A DNA stretch of 64,000 nucleotides, taken from Alphaproteobacteria bacterium. GTDB lineage: Bacteria; Pseudomonadota; Alphaproteobacteria; Sphingomonadales; Sphingomonadaceae. The DNA lies in the NCBI GenBank assembly GCA_018823325.1, contig JAHJIJ010000030.1:432473-496472 (forward strand), written 5' to 3'. The notes below the pieces were generated by a model that saw only the letters and a program-made list of their open reading frames with translations, did no database searches and was not told where the DNA came from. Below, piece after piece: positions 30,691 to 40,201 of this stretch. Numbering within the stretch: position 1 is the stretch's first letter; each line of letters starts with the position of its first letter. The position numbers were made by a program, and so were the translations under genes.

Positions 30691-31263
30691 ATGCGTCTTG
30701 CCCCGACTTTCACCGCCACCGGCCTTTGCGCGCTCGCCCTGACCCTCGCTGCCTGCGACAGCGGCCCGGACGTGAGCGCCACCAACGCAACGCCGGAGGA
30801 AGTGCAACAGCAGGTGGAAGCTGCAGGCGGTGACGGCGTGATGGTCAGCCCCGGACGGTGGGAAGGCCAGATGACGGTTCAGGAGATTGACATGCCCGGC
30901 CTGCCGCCCGAGGCGCGCGAGCAGATGAAAGCGCAGATGGGCTCGGGCCAGAGCTTCACCAGCTGCATCACCGAAGAGGATGTGAAGCAGCAGAAGGCGT
31001 TCTTCACCGGTGAGCAGGACGACAAGAGCTGCAAGTACGACCACTTCACCATGGAGAACGGCAAGGTTTCAGCCTTGCTGAAGTGCGACCGGGGCGAGGA
31101 AGGCCGCATGGAAATGACCATGAACGGCGACTATGCGCCCGACCGCTACCGCATGGAAATGGCCTCCAAGGCCGAAGGCGGCGCACCGATGGGCGCGATG
31201 ACGATGAAGATGATGGTGGAAGCCAAGCGCGTCGGCGCCTGCACTGGGGATGAAGAGGGCTGA
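30691..31263 (+). CDS. DUF3617 family lipoprotein
   Basis: A 190-residue exported protein with the signal and lipobox MRLAPTFTATGLCALALTLAAC (shown in part: LTLAAC, Cys at about 22). The DUF3617 domain includes MVSPGRWEGQMTVQEIDMPG, FTSCITEEDV and CKYDHFTMENGKVSALLKC, where the cysteines are probably disulfide-bonded. Family function is unknown. The ATG at 30691 is chosen over the open frame from 30499 because the lipoprotein signal begins there. Confidence 0.85.
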   Translation: MRLAPTFTATGLCALALTLAACDSGPDVSATNATPEEVQQQVEAAGGDGVMVSPGRWEGQMTVQEIDMPGLPPEAREQMKAQMGSGQSFTSCITEEDVKQQKAFFTGEQDDKSCKYDHFTMENGKVSALLKCDRGEEGRMEMTMNGDYAPDRYRMEMASKAEGGAPMGAMTMKMMVEAKRVGACTGDEEG

Positions 31264-31393
31264 GGAAGCGACGCGTCACAGGTTTCCGCTGGGCAATAAA
31301 TATAGCCGTCGGGTTTCTCTTTTTAACGAACCCAAACTATGATGCCGCCGTTCTCGACCAGACATTTCAGGCGCATTTGACAGTGGGGGAAAA

Positions 31394-32233
31394 ATGGCAA
31401 CGCTGACGCCGATCGAAGACAATGGCTATATTCATTTCGACGAGGCGGCGAGCAAGTCCGCCGGATCTGCGCTGGCCGAACAGTATCAGAATGGCAAGCC
31501 TTTCCCCCACATCGTGATGGACGAGTTTTTGCCGAAGTCGTTTTTGAGCGGCTTGCTGCATGAATTTCCCGACACCAGCGACAAAAGCTATTTCGATCGC
31601 GATCAGGAACGTTTCAAGGTGCAGCTCCCGCCGAGCCAGATATCAGGCCCAAGGCTGCGCAATCTGGTTACCGAGTTGAACAGTGCTGCAATGATCCGCT
31701 TCCTTCAGGAGATGACCGGCATAAAGGGCCTTATCCCCGATCCTTACTTCATGGGTGGCGGCCTGCATGAGACCAGAAGTGGCGGCCATCTGGGTGTCCA
31801 TGCTGACTTTAACATCCACAAGCTTCTCAAGCTTGAGCGCCGCCTCAACCTCCTCATTTATCTGAACGACGATTGGGACGAAGAATGGGGCGGTCATCTG
31901 GAGCTATGGGATCGGTCCATGACGCGATGCGAGCACCGCGTGGCGCCGCTGCTGGGCCGCGCCGTTGTTTTCAATACCTCGCTGGACAGCTATCACGGAC
32001 AACCCGATCCCGTGCGTTGCCCGCCCGACCGGGCTCGCCGGTCAATCGCGACATATTATTACACTGCAAATGAAGAAGGCCTGCACAAATTAACCGGCCG
32101 GACGACGGTCTTCAAGGTGAGACCTGGAACGACGGACCGAGAAGACCGGAAGGTGCAGTTCAACCATTTCCTGCGCGATTGGGTGCCACCTCGCTTGTAT
32201 AAATATGCGGCGCGGCTCAACCGTTTCAAATAG
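31394..32233 (+). CDS. 2OG-Fe(II) oxygenase (prolyl-4-hydroxylase-like)
   Basis: A 279-residue soluble enzyme. The Fe(II) site is HAD at 136-138 in HLGVHADFN plus His201 in DSYHGQP, and the 2-oxoglutarate-binding Arg is probably in RRSIATYYYT at about 215. The double-stranded beta-helix includes LNLLIYLNDDWDEEWGGHLE. Relatives hydroxylate proline residues or sugars, sometimes within polysaccharide clusters; the gene stands alone here, so the substrate is open. The gap upstream contains a short hairpin, GGGTT/AACCC, around 31310-31335. Confidence 0.85.
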   Translation: MATLTPIEDNGYIHFDEAASKSAGSALAEQYQNGKPFPHIVMDEFLPKSFLSGLLHEFPDTSDKSYFDRDQERFKVQLPPSQISGPRLRNLVTELNSAAMIRFLQEMTGIKGLIPDPYFMGGGLHETRSGGHLGVHADFNIHKLLKLERRLNLLIYLNDDWDEEWGGHLELWDRSMTRCEHRVAPLLGRAVVFNTSLDSYHGQPDPVRCPPDRARRSIATYYYTANEEGLHKLTGRTTVFKVRPGTTDREDRKVQFNHFLRDWVPPRLYKYAARLNRFK

Positions 32234-32361
32234 GGACTGGGGGGTCGAGGGACGCTGCGTGCCCGATCGACGGTATTAGCACGAGCGGAAACCTTCTGTA
32301 TGAGGCAGGCATTCGCTCGGCATGAGTCGCACGGGCGGTCTATCCGAGCAGGAGTGAACCC

Positions 32362-32793
32362 ATGATCGGCTATGCGACGGTGGGCACCAATGACCTGCAG
32401 AGGGCCATGGCGTTCTACGATGCGCTCTTCGGGAGCGTGGGGATTTCGCGCCTGCTGGAATTGCCGCATCTTGCAGGCTGGGGCGTGAGCTGGAGCAAGC
32501 CGATGTTCGGCGTGGTCAAGCCCTTCGACGGTCGACCGGCGTCGCCCGGTAACGGCGCCATGATCGCCATGGGTCAGCGCACGCGCGAGAAAGTGCGGCG
32601 GCTGCACAGCAAGGCCATCGAGATGGGCGGCACCGACGAGGGCGAGCCCGGCGTGCGCGGTGCCGATGGCAGCCAGGCCTTCTATGCCGGCTATGTGCGC
32701 GATCTGGATGGGAACAAGCTGTGCTTCTACTGCGTCGGGCCGGGGGAGGACGAGGCTGGCGCCAGCGAGTCCCGCCCGGACGCCGTGCGTTAA
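32362..32793 (+). CDS. VOC family (glyoxalase/dioxygenase-fold) protein
   Basis: A 143-residue vicinal-oxygen-chelate protein. It starts MIGYATVGTNDLQRAMAFYD and contains two beta-alpha-beta-beta-beta modules, with VRDLDGNKLCFYC near the C-terminus, the usual position of a metal-binding Glu; here the residue before LCFYC is Lys, so metal binding is uncertain. Close relatives are annotated glyoxalase/bleomycin-resistance-like. It stands between the oxygenase and the ABC-F genes. Confidence 0.85.
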   Translation: MIGYATVGTNDLQRAMAFYDALFGSVGISRLLELPHLAGWGVSWSKPMFGVVKPFDGRPASPGNGAMIAMGQRTREKVRRLHSKAIEMGGTDEGEPGVRGADGSQAFYAGYVRDLDGNKLCFYCVGPGEDEAGASESRPDAVR

Positions 32794-32861
32794 ACGCCAG
32801 CCTTTCCACACGGGCAGAATTTTGCGGGCCAACTTCCGCGTGCTTGTGCTAACGGCGCGCC

Positions 32862-34739
32862 ATGCTGACCATCAATAATATCACAGTGCGGCTGGGCGGC
32901 CGTGTCATTCTCGATGCCGCGAGCGCCGCGCTGCCGCCGCGCTCGCGCGTGGGCCTCATTGGCCGCAATGGCGCAGGCAAGTCCACGCTCATGAAGACGA
33001 TCATCGGCGAGATGGACCCCGATGGCGGATCGCTGGACATGCCGCGCGACACAAGGCTGGGCTATATTGCGCAGGAAGCGCCGAGCGGGAGCGCCACGCC
33101 GTTCGACACCGTGCTCGCCGCCGATACCGAGCGTGCGGCGCTGCTCGTCGAGAGCGAGACGTGCGAAGACCCACACCGGCTCGGCGATTTGCATGATCGG
33201 CTGATCGCCATCGATGCCTACACGGCGCCCGCCCGTGCGGGACGCATCCTCACCGGCCTCGGCTTTGACGAAGAGATGCAGAACCGCCCGCTCGACAGCT
33301 TCTCGGGCGGCTGGAAGATGCGCGTGGCGCTGGGCGCCCTGCTCTTCTCCGAGCCGGATCTGCTGCTGCTCGACGAACCCTCCAACCACCTCGACCTCGA
33401 AGCGACCTTGTGGCTGGAGACTTTCCTCAAGGAGTATCGCGGCACGGTGCTGGTGATCAGCCACGAGCGCGATCTGCTCAACAATGTCGTGGATCACATT
33501 CTGCACTTGGAGGGCGGCAAGATCACGCTTTATCCGGGCGGCTACGATGCCTTCGAGCGGCAGCGCGCGGAGCGGCTCGCCCAGCTCGAATCGGCACGCG
33601 AGAAGCAGGCGGCACAGCGCGCAAAGCTGCAGGATTATGTCGCCCGCAACAGTGCGCGGGCGAGCACCGCCAAGCAGGCGCAATCGCGCGCCAAGGCACT
33701 GGCGCGGATGCAGCCCATCGCCGAGGCGCTGGAAGATCCCAGCCTGTCCTTCGACTTTCCCGATCCGGAAGCACTGCGCCCGCCGCTCATCACGCTGGAT
33801 ATGGCAGCGGTCGGCTATAATGAGACGCCAGTGCTGCAGCGCCTCAATCTGCGGATCGACCCCGATGACCGCATCGCGCTGCTTGGCAAGAACGGCAATG
33901 GCAAGACGACGCTTGCCCGCCTGCTCGCCGCGCAGCTTCCGCCGATGGACGGGGCGATGAACGCCAGCGGCAAGATGAATGTGGGCTACTTCACCCAATA
34001 TCAGGTGGAGGAGCTGGATACCGGCGACACGCCGCTTGAACACATGACCCGGCAGATGAAAGGCGCGACGCCGGGTGCGGTGCGCGCGCAGCTCGGCCGC
34101 TTCGGCTTTTCCGGCGACCGGGCGACGCAAAAGGTCGGATCGCTTTCGGGCGGTGAGCGCGCGCGACTTGCACTGGCGCTGATCACGCGCAACGCGCCGC
34201 ATATGCTCATCCTCGACGAGCCGACGAACCATCTGGATGTCGATTCGCGTGAAGCGCTCGTGCAGGCGCTCAACAGCTATACGGGCGCCGTGGTGATCGT
34301 CAGCCATGACCGGCACATGATCGAGCTGGTCGCCGACCGGCTCGTGCTGGTGGATGGCGGACTGGCGCAGCCTTATGATGGCAGTCTTGAGGATTATACC
34401 GACTTCGTGCTGGGCCGCGGCGCCAGCGCGCCGGCAAAAGAAGGCGGATCGAAGAACGACCGCAAGGCCGATCGCCGCGCGAACGCCGAAGCGCGGGAGC
34501 GGTACAAGGCGTTGCAGGCAGCCGTGAAGAAAACCGAGAAGGCGCTGGCCGATCTCACCGCCGAGCGTTCACGCATCGACCGCGCCATGTTCGATCCGTC
34601 AACCGCCGGGCCGCAAGAGAAGGACAAGACGATGGGCGAGCTGATGCAGCGTCGCGCGAAGCTGGAAAGCGCCATCGAACAGGCCGAGCAGAGCTGGATG
34701 GAAGCCACCGAAGCGCTCGATGGCCTTGAGGCGGCCTGA
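32862..34739 (+). CDS. ABC-F family ATPase (Uup/EttA-like)
   Basis: A 625-residue soluble protein with two ABC domains and no membrane segment. The first has GRNGAGKST, FSGGWKMRVAL and LLLLDEPSNHLDLE; the second has GKNGNGKTT, LSGGERARLALALI and LDEPTNHLDVDSRE. The linker (about 230-290) is charged and helical, and the C-terminus (about 520-625) is a coiled coil rich in Lys/Glu/Ala. ABC-F proteins act on the ribosome or, like Uup, affect precise excision and ribosome assembly. It ends 16 bp before the acetyltransferase gene. Confidence 0.93.
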   Translation: MLTINNITVRLGGRVILDAASAALPPRSRVGLIGRNGAGKSTLMKTIIGEMDPDGGSLDMPRDTRLGYIAQEAPSGSATPFDTVLAADTERAALLVESETCEDPHRLGDLHDRLIAIDAYTAPARAGRILTGLGFDEEMQNRPLDSFSGGWKMRVALGALLFSEPDLLLLDEPSNHLDLEATLWLETFLKEYRGTVLVISHERDLLNNVVDHILHLEGGKITLYPGGYDAFERQRAERLAQLESAREKQAAQRAKLQDYVARNSARASTAKQAQSRAKALARMQPIAEALEDPSLSFDFPDPEALRPPLITLDMAAVGYNETPVLQRLNLRIDPDDRIALLGKNGNGKTTLARLLAAQLPPMDGAMNASGKMNVGYFTQYQVEELDTGDTPLEHMTRQMKGATPGAVRAQLGRFGFSGDRATQKVGSLSGGERARLALALITRNAPHMLILDEPTNHLDVDSREALVQALNSYTGAVVIVSHDRHMIELVADRLVLVDGGLAQPYDGSLEDYTDFVLGRGASAPAKEGGSKNDRKADRRANAEARERYKALQAAVKKTEKALADLTAERSRIDRAMFDPSTAGPQEKDKTMGELMQRRAKLESAIEQAEQSWMEATEALDGLEAA

Positions 34740-34755
34740 CAGGAGTAAGCCACCC

Positions 34756-35631
34756 ATGACGACTGGGACCCCGACTGACCGCCTGACTGCCTATCTGGCC
34801 CGTCTTGGCCTTGATGCAGCGCCGGCGCCGGACGCGCAGGGCCTCGCAAAGCTACAGGCGGCGCAGCGCCGCAGCATCGCCTTCGAGAATTTGGACGTGC
34901 GGCTTGGCCGACCGATCCTGATCGACGGGGACAGCGTGTTCGAGAAGCTCGTGACGCGGCGGCGCGGCGGCTATTGCTTCGAGCAGAACCGGCTGTTTGC
35001 GGACATGCTGGGCGCCATCGGCCTGCCGGCGCGACCGCTGCTCGCGCGGGTGGTGCTGGGCGCGCCTGCAGGCGAAATCATGCCGCGCACGCATGTGCTT
35101 TTGCTGCTGGAGATCGATGGCCAGCCTTGGGTAGCCGATGCGGGCTTTGGGGGGAGTTTCGTCCCGCCCCTGCCCTTGCGCGATGGCGCGGAAGCGGCGA
35201 CGCCCGACGGTGCCAGCCATCGTTTGCGGCGCATCGGCCTGCCCGGCGATCTTGGCGGTGAATGGCTGCTCGAGCGCGCGGGTCCGCCGGCTTCCACGGA
35301 CGGGCGCAGCGCGGATTCAGAGGATTGGCAACCGCAATATGCGTTTCATCTCAACCCGGTGGCGCCGGTCGACCTGGAGCAGTGCAATCACTGGACATCG
35401 ACGCGCCCGGCCTCGCGCTTCACCACGTTGCACATCGTGAGCATTGTGTTGCCGGACGGCTTTGCGGCGCTGACCGAGCGCAGTCTTTCGGTAGCGCGTG
35501 GATCAGTGCGTGAAAGCCGCGATATGACCTCGCCGGAAGAGTATCGGGCGACGCTCGCGGATCTTTTCGACCTCACGCTTGCGGCGGAGGACGTGGCTGC
35601 CCTGCCCCTGTTCGCGCAACCGAGCCATTGA
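34756..35631 (+). CDS. nat: Arylamine N-acetyltransferase
   Basis: A 291-residue enzyme that moves the acetyl group from acetyl-CoA to arylamines, hydrazines or related acceptors. The catalytic triad is Cys74 (RRGGYCFEQN), His113 (PRTHVLLLLE) and Asp128 (WVADAGFGG). The first third carries SIAFENLDVRLGRPI, typical of NATs. The start at 34756 has AGGAG 10 nt upstream. It is probably co-transcribed with the ABC-F gene. Confidence 0.93.
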   Translation: MTTGTPTDRLTAYLARLGLDAAPAPDAQGLAKLQAAQRRSIAFENLDVRLGRPILIDGDSVFEKLVTRRRGGYCFEQNRLFADMLGAIGLPARPLLARVVLGAPAGEIMPRTHVLLLLEIDGQPWVADAGFGGSFVPPLPLRDGAEAATPDGASHRLRRIGLPGDLGGEWLLERAGPPASTDGRSADSEDWQPQYAFHLNPVAPVDLEQCNHWTSTRPASRFTTLHIVSIVLPDGFAALTERSLSVARGSVRESRDMTSPEEYRATLADLFDLTLAAEDVAALPLFAQPSH

Positions 35632-35660
35632 GGCGAACAATGCCATATCGGCCGAACTGT

Positions 35661-35697
35661 CGTTCCCCGCTTCGTCAGGGTGACGAGAAAGGGAACG
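35661..35697. repeat. Nested inverted repeat
   Basis: CGTTCCC (35661-35667) and GGGAACG (35691-35697) enclose a second inverted repeat, CGTCA/TGACG, with loop GGG. The sequence resembles dispersed palindromes of sphingomonads. It lies 30 bp after the acetyltransferase stop and could act as a transcript 3'-end structure, but it lacks a T tract. Confidence 0.5.
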
Positions 35698-35791
35698 GCG
35701 CATTCAGCGCAAACAGGGCTGTGCCGCACGATATCGGTCTGTAGACACGGCGTTTAGAGCGGAAACAAGACCCGTTTTTGCGCAGGACTCG

Positions 35792-36037
35792 CTAGCTCAG
35801 CGAACGCACAATGAAGATCAGCAGCATACCGCCGAGGATGGAGCCGATCATGCCGACCGGGCGGAAGTTGCCGCTTTTCCCATCGAGCAGCCCGGCGATG
35901 AAGCCACCGATCACACCGCCGCCAATGCCGAGCAGGATCGTGGCGATCCAGCCCATGTCGACAGCGCCGGGATAGAAGAAGCGCGCCAGCACACCCACGA
36001 TGAGGCCGACGACGATATAGCCGATGATCTGAAACAT
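35792..36037 (-). CDS. GlsB/YeaQ/YmgE family membrane protein
   Basis: An 81-residue protein (MFQIIGYIVVGLIVGVLARF) with three hydrophobic helices and glycine-zipper-like spacing (GIGGGVIGGFIAGLL, GMIGSILGGML), characteristic of the transglycosylase-associated/GlsB family. These small proteins are induced by general or acid stress; their mechanism is unknown. The ATG at 36037 follows an AGGAGAGA sequence. The frame is open far upstream but without homology. Confidence 0.9.
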   Translation of the reverse strand: MFQIIGYIVVGLIVGVLARFFYPGAVDMGWIATILLGIGGGVIGGFIAGLLDGKSGNFRPVGMIGSILGGMLLIFIVRSLS

Positions 36038-36208
36038 ATCAGAATCTCTCCTGCGTGCAGCGTCCTGATTGCGCCGCTGAGCGAGTATCGCGCGGATTGT
36101 GGTCGTTCGCAACCGTGCCGAGACCTTGCCTGAACAAGCCAATGGCGTATAGCGCCCCGCATCCAACCGACCGTTCCTTGCCCATCTGCCGGGAGTCCGA
36201 CGCGCGCC

Positions 36209-37732
36209 ATGACCGTGACCATCAAGACCGCCGATCTCATCGAGAGCGTAGCCGATGCGCTCCAGTACATCAGCTACTACCATCCGATGGACTATATCCG
36301 TGCGCTGGGCACAGCCTATGAGGCCGAGCAAGGCCCGGCCGCGAAGGACGCGATCGCGCAGATCCTGACCAACAGCCGCATGTGCGCGGAGGGCCATCGC
36401 CCGATCTGTCAGGATACCGGCATCGTCAATGTGTTCGTGAAATGGGGCATGGATTGCCGCTTCGACGATACCAGCAAGTCGCTGCAGGAGGTTGTCGATG
36501 AAGGCGTGCGCCGCGCCTATCTGAACCCCGAGAACAAGCTGCGCGCCTCGGTGCTGGCCGACCCGGCCTTTACGCGGCGGAACACCAAGGACAACACGCC
36601 TTGCGTGCTGCATGTCGAGATGGTGCCTGGGCATCATGTTCATGTCGATGTCGCGGCCAAGGGCGGCGGCAGCGAGAACAAGTCCAAGTTCAAGATGATG
36701 AACCCGGCGGACAACATCGTCGACTGGGTGCTGGAGATGCTGCCGCAGATGGGCGCTGGCTGGTGCCCGCCGGGGATGCTCGGCATCGGCATTGGCGGCA
36801 CGGCGGAACATTGCGTGCTGCTCGCCAAGAAGGCGCTCATGGAACAGATCGACATGGCGTCGCTCAAGGCGCGTGGCCCGCAGAACGACATCGAGGCGCT
36901 GCGCATCGAGATTTTCGACAAGGTGAATGCGCTCGGCATCGGCGCGCAGGGGCTGGGCGGCCTTGCCACCATCCTGGACGTGAAGATCCTCGACGCGCCG
37001 TGCCATGCGGCGGGCAAGCCCGTGGCGATGATCCCCAATTGCGCCGCCACGCGCCACGCGCATTTCTCGCTCGATGGCTCCGGCCCGGCCTATCTGGAAG
37101 CGCCCAAGCTGGATGAGTGGCCCAAGGTGGACTGGAAGCCGAGCGCCGAGGCCAAGCGCGTCGACCTGAACACGTTGACGCCAGAAGTCGTGCGCAGCTG
37201 GAAGCAGGGCGACCGGCTGCTGCTCAATGGCAAGATGCTCACCGGCCGCGATGCCGCGCACAAGCGCATTCAGGATATGCTGGCCAGAGGTGAAGAGCTG
37301 CCCGTCGAGTTCAAGGGTCGCGTGATTTATTATGTCGGCCCGGTCGATCCGGTCGGCGAGGAAGTGGTCGGCCCCGCAGGCCCCACGACCGCCACCCGCA
37401 TGGACAAGTTCATGCGCATGATGCTCGATCAGGGTCTGCTCGCCTGCGTCGGCAAGGCCGAGCGCGGACCCGCGGCGACCGACGCGATCAGGGACGCGAA
37501 GAGCGCCTATCTGATGGCCGTGGGTGGCGCAGCCTATCTCGTCGCGCGGGCGATCAAGGGCAGCAAGGTCGTCGGCTTCGAGGATCTGGGCATGGAAGCC
37601 ATCTACGAGTTCGAGGTGCAGGACTTCCCGGTCACCGTCGCGGTGGACAGCGAAGGCAACAATGTCCACCAGCTCGCGCCGCTCGTCTGGAAAGAGAAGA
37701 TCGCGAAAGAAGGCCTGCTGGAGAAAGCGTGA
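36209..37732 (+). CDS. fumA: Class I fumarate hydratase
   Basis: A 507-residue iron-sulfur fumarase converting fumarate to malate in the TCA cycle. The N-terminal alpha domain has the conserved cluster Cys in RPICQDTGIVNVFVKWGM and further conserved segments GWCPPGMLGIGIGGTAEHC and MIPNCAATRHAHFSLDG. The C-terminal beta domain has GPTTATRMDKFMRMMLDQGL. The single-polypeptide form joins alpha and beta subunits. It is divergent from the GlsB-like gene and 38 bp upstream of the exporter gene. The symbol is given for class rather than orthology. Confidence 0.93.
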   Translation: MTVTIKTADLIESVADALQYISYYHPMDYIRALGTAYEAEQGPAAKDAIAQILTNSRMCAEGHRPICQDTGIVNVFVKWGMDCRFDDTSKSLQEVVDEGVRRAYLNPENKLRASVLADPAFTRRNTKDNTPCVLHVEMVPGHHVHVDVAAKGGGSENKSKFKMMNPADNIVDWVLEMLPQMGAGWCPPGMLGIGIGGTAEHCVLLAKKALMEQIDMASLKARGPQNDIEALRIEIFDKVNALGIGAQGLGGLATILDVKILDAPCHAAGKPVAMIPNCAATRHAHFSLDGSGPAYLEAPKLDEWPKVDWKPSAEAKRVDLNTLTPEVVRSWKQGDRLLLNGKMLTGRDAAHKRIQDMLARGEELPVEFKGRVIYYVGPVDPVGEEVVGPAGPTTATRMDKFMRMMLDQGLLACVGKAERGPAATDAIRDAKSAYLMAVGGAAYLVARAIKGSKVVGFEDLGMEAIYEFEVQDFPVTVAVDSEGNNVHQLAPLVWKEKIAKEGLLEKA

Positions 37733-37769
37733 GCCGGCGCCAGCCCCGAAGCCGGCGAAGGTCTGAACC

Positions 37770-38693
37770 TTGATCTCTTCACCGATCTGGCTGCCTGCCA
37801 CGCTGATCGCTGGGCTTCTGCAGGCCTGGCGGACGGCGGTGCAGCGCAGGGTCGGGCAGATGATGTCCGTCAACGCCGCCGGGCTGGTGCGCTATCTTTA
37901 TGGCCTGCCCTTCGCGGCAGCGCTCATGCTGGGCTACCATTGGCTGCTGCGTGATGGCGCCTTTCCCTCGTTCAGTACGGCCACCGTCATCTACAGCGCG
38001 CTTGGCGGGCTGGCGCAGATTCTGGCTACCAACCTGCTCCTGATGGCCTTTCACCACCGCAATTTCATTGTCGGCACGGCTTATTCGAAGACGGAGGCGG
38101 CGCAAGGTGCTCTGCTCTCTGTGCTGCTGCTGCATGAAATGCTCAGCCTGCTCGCCTGGATCGGCATCGGCATTGGCGTCGTCGGCGTAATGCTGCTCTC
38201 CACCGGGGGCAAAAGGATGAGCGCGGGCGACTTCCTGCGGGCGCTTGGCCAGCCGGCAGCGCGCTATGGCATCGCATCCGGATTCTTCTTTGCCCTAACG
38301 GCCATTGCCGTGCGACGAGCGACGATGGACGTCGTGACGCCCGACCCGATCTCGGCGGCGCTGACCGTGCTGGTCATCACCGTGGCGCTGCAGACGCTGA
38401 TGCAAGGCGGCTATCTGCTGTGGCGGGAGCCGGATCAAGTGCGCGCCGTGTTCAGCACCTGGCGGGTCTCCGGCCAGGTGGGCTTCCTCTCCGCGCTGGG
38501 ATCGGCCTGCTGGTTCACCGGCTTTGCCACGGCCCCGGTGGCGCTGGTCCGGATCGTGGGGCAGAGCGAAGTCATCTTCACGCTCAGCTTTGCGCATTTC
38601 TACCTGCGGGAGCGGTTGCAAAGGAGCGAAGTCGCCGGATTGCTGCTCGTCGTCAGCGCCGTCGTGCTGGCCCTGCTTGGCGCCAGAGAGTAG
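37770..38693 (+). CDS. EamA/DMT-type membrane transporter
   Basis: A 307-residue protein with about ten predicted helices in two repeated EamA halves. Examples are LWLPATLIAGLLQAWRTAVQ-like start segments and AQGALLSVLLLHEMLSLLAWIGI, a typical DMT helix pair with the conserved Glu after a basic loop. The second half has VIFTLSFAHFYLRERLQRSEV. DMT proteins export amino acids, nucleotides or other metabolites; the substrate is not evident. It follows the fumarase gene closely and may share its transcript. Confidence 0.85.
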   Translation: MISSPIWLPATLIAGLLQAWRTAVQRRVGQMMSVNAAGLVRYLYGLPFAAALMLGYHWLLRDGAFPSFSTATVIYSALGGLAQILATNLLLMAFHHRNFIVGTAYSKTEAAQGALLSVLLLHEMLSLLAWIGIGIGVVGVMLLSTGGKRMSAGDFLRALGQPAARYGIASGFFFALTAIAVRRATMDVVTPDPISAALTVLVITVALQTLMQGGYLLWREPDQVRAVFSTWRVSGQVGFLSALGSACWFTGFATAPVALVRIVGQSEVIFTLSFAHFYLRERLQRSEVAGLLLVVSAVVLALLGARE

Positions 38694-38782
38694 GCGCCTG
38701 CAACCAAATCGCCAGTTGGTAATGCACAACAGCATGTTAACGGCTTGCCGCTACTGCTGCCCCTGCGGGGGACGGGTAACGA

Positions 38783-40198
38783 ATGCAAATGACCAACCGG
38801 CTGGAAGCGACAATTATCCATGTAGCCGAGAACGCAGGCGATCTCGGACTGCGGACGCTCGACCTGCAGGCGGACATTGCTGAGCTGGCCGACCGCGTCA
38901 CCGATCAGGCCGCCATGCTCGAAACGCTCGAGGACGCGGCGATCCGCCTTGGCCGAACGGGGGATGAAGTCGGGGAAAAGGCGGACCAGGCGCGTACCCA
39001 GGCAAGTGTCGCCCGTGCGGTCGTGGACGATTCCAGCGCGCAGCTCATCTCCGCCTCCAGCAACGTGCTGGAACTGATCGATCAGGTTTCCCGCATCCAC
39101 GAGCGGCTCGACGGGTTCAACCTTGCTCTGGCCAGCGTGAGCGACACCAGCAAGGTGATCAGCGGGATTGCCAGCCAGACCAACCTGCTCGCGCTCAATG
39201 CCGCGATCGAAGCGGCGCGGGCCGGAGACGCGGGGCGCGGCTTTGCCGTCGTGGCGGCGGAAGTGAAAAAGCTGGCGCAGGAAACCGCGCTGGCCACCCA
39301 GCAGATCGAAGGATCGATCCGCGAACTGCGCGGTGAGGCGGAGGCCATGCTCGGCAGAATCGTGCAAGGTGCGGAAAAGGCCAATGGCGCGCACGCGGCA
39401 TCCGGCGAAATTGCCGCGCTTGTCGCCCGGCTGCGCGATCTCATTCTCGGCCTCTCCGGCAACAGCGAGGCCGTCTCGGCCAATGTCCATGCCATTCTGG
39501 GCTCCGTCGGGGAAATCCGCTCCGGTCTCTCGGAACTCGCCGATGCGTCAATCGACAATGCGATTGGCCTTCAGCGCCTCTCCACGCGCGTGATCGACGT
39601 GAGCGAGGACACCAACAAGCTCCTGCAATATCTGGCGGAGAGCGGGGTCGACATTCCCGACTCCCCTTATATCCGCTTTGCGATCGAAGCTGCCGGAGGC
39701 ATCGCCGCCGCCGCCGACGCCGCCATTGCCGCAGGCGAGATCACAGCCGACCAGCTGTTCTCGGATCACTACGATCCGGTCGCGGACACGGATCCGCCAC
39801 TCTTCAGGCATCCCGGCCAGCCACTACTGCAACGTGCTGCCTCCGGCTGGCAGGCGCGCGCGCGGCAATTGCCGGGGCTGTTCGACCTGAATTGCCTCGA
39901 TATCAACGCCTTCAGCGCCGTCGCGCTGCCCGAGCGCTCGCAGACGCAACGCCCCGGCGCGTTCGACTGGAACAGCGAGCATTGCCGCGCCGGCCAGCTG
40001 TTCAACGTGCCGCACATGCGCGCGCTGGCGCGGACCGCTCAGCCCTTCACTGTCCGGACCAGCCGTCGCGCGCTGGCGAATGGGGAAACGCTGCTTTTCA
40101 AGCAGGTCGTGGTGCCGCTCGTTATAGCGGGCCGGCATTGGGGAATTGTGGAACTGACCTATGAGGACCCGGCGACGAAGGCCGGTCCTTCATTCTGA
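38783..40198 (+). CDS. Cytoplasmic methyl-accepting chemotaxis protein
   Basis: A 471-residue receptor without a transmembrane segment. Residues about 1-110 form a helical region, followed by the signalling hairpin, whose tip [20 protein letters not shown] and [20 protein letters not shown] is the conserved CheA/CheW-binding part. The C-terminal 150 residues ([35 protein letters not shown]) look like a small sensory domain placed after the signalling part. No chemotaxis genes lie nearby. The ligand or redox signal is unknown. Confidence 0.88.
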   Translation: MQMTNRLEATIIHVAENAGDLGLRTLDLQADIAELADRVTDQAAMLETLEDAAIRLGRTGDEVGEKADQARTQASVARAVVDDSSAQLISASSNVLELIDQVSRIHERLDGFNLALASVSDTSKVISGIASQTNLLALNAAIEAARAGDAGRGFAVVAAEVKKLAQETALATQQIEGSIRELRGEAEAMLGRIVQGAEKANGAHAASGEIAALVARLRDLILGLSGNSEAVSANVHAILGSVGEIRSGLSELADASIDNAIGLQRLSTRVIDVSEDTNKLLQYLAESGVDIPDSPYIRFAIEAAGGIAAAADAAIAAGEITADQLFSDHYDPVADTDPPLFRHPGQPLLQRAASGWQARARQLPGLFDLNCLDINAFSAVALPERSQTQRPGAFDWNSEHCRAGQLFNVPHMRALARTAQPFTVRTSRRALANGETLLFKQVVVPLVIAGRHWGIVELTYEDPATKAGPSF

Positions 40199-40201
40199 CC
40201 C

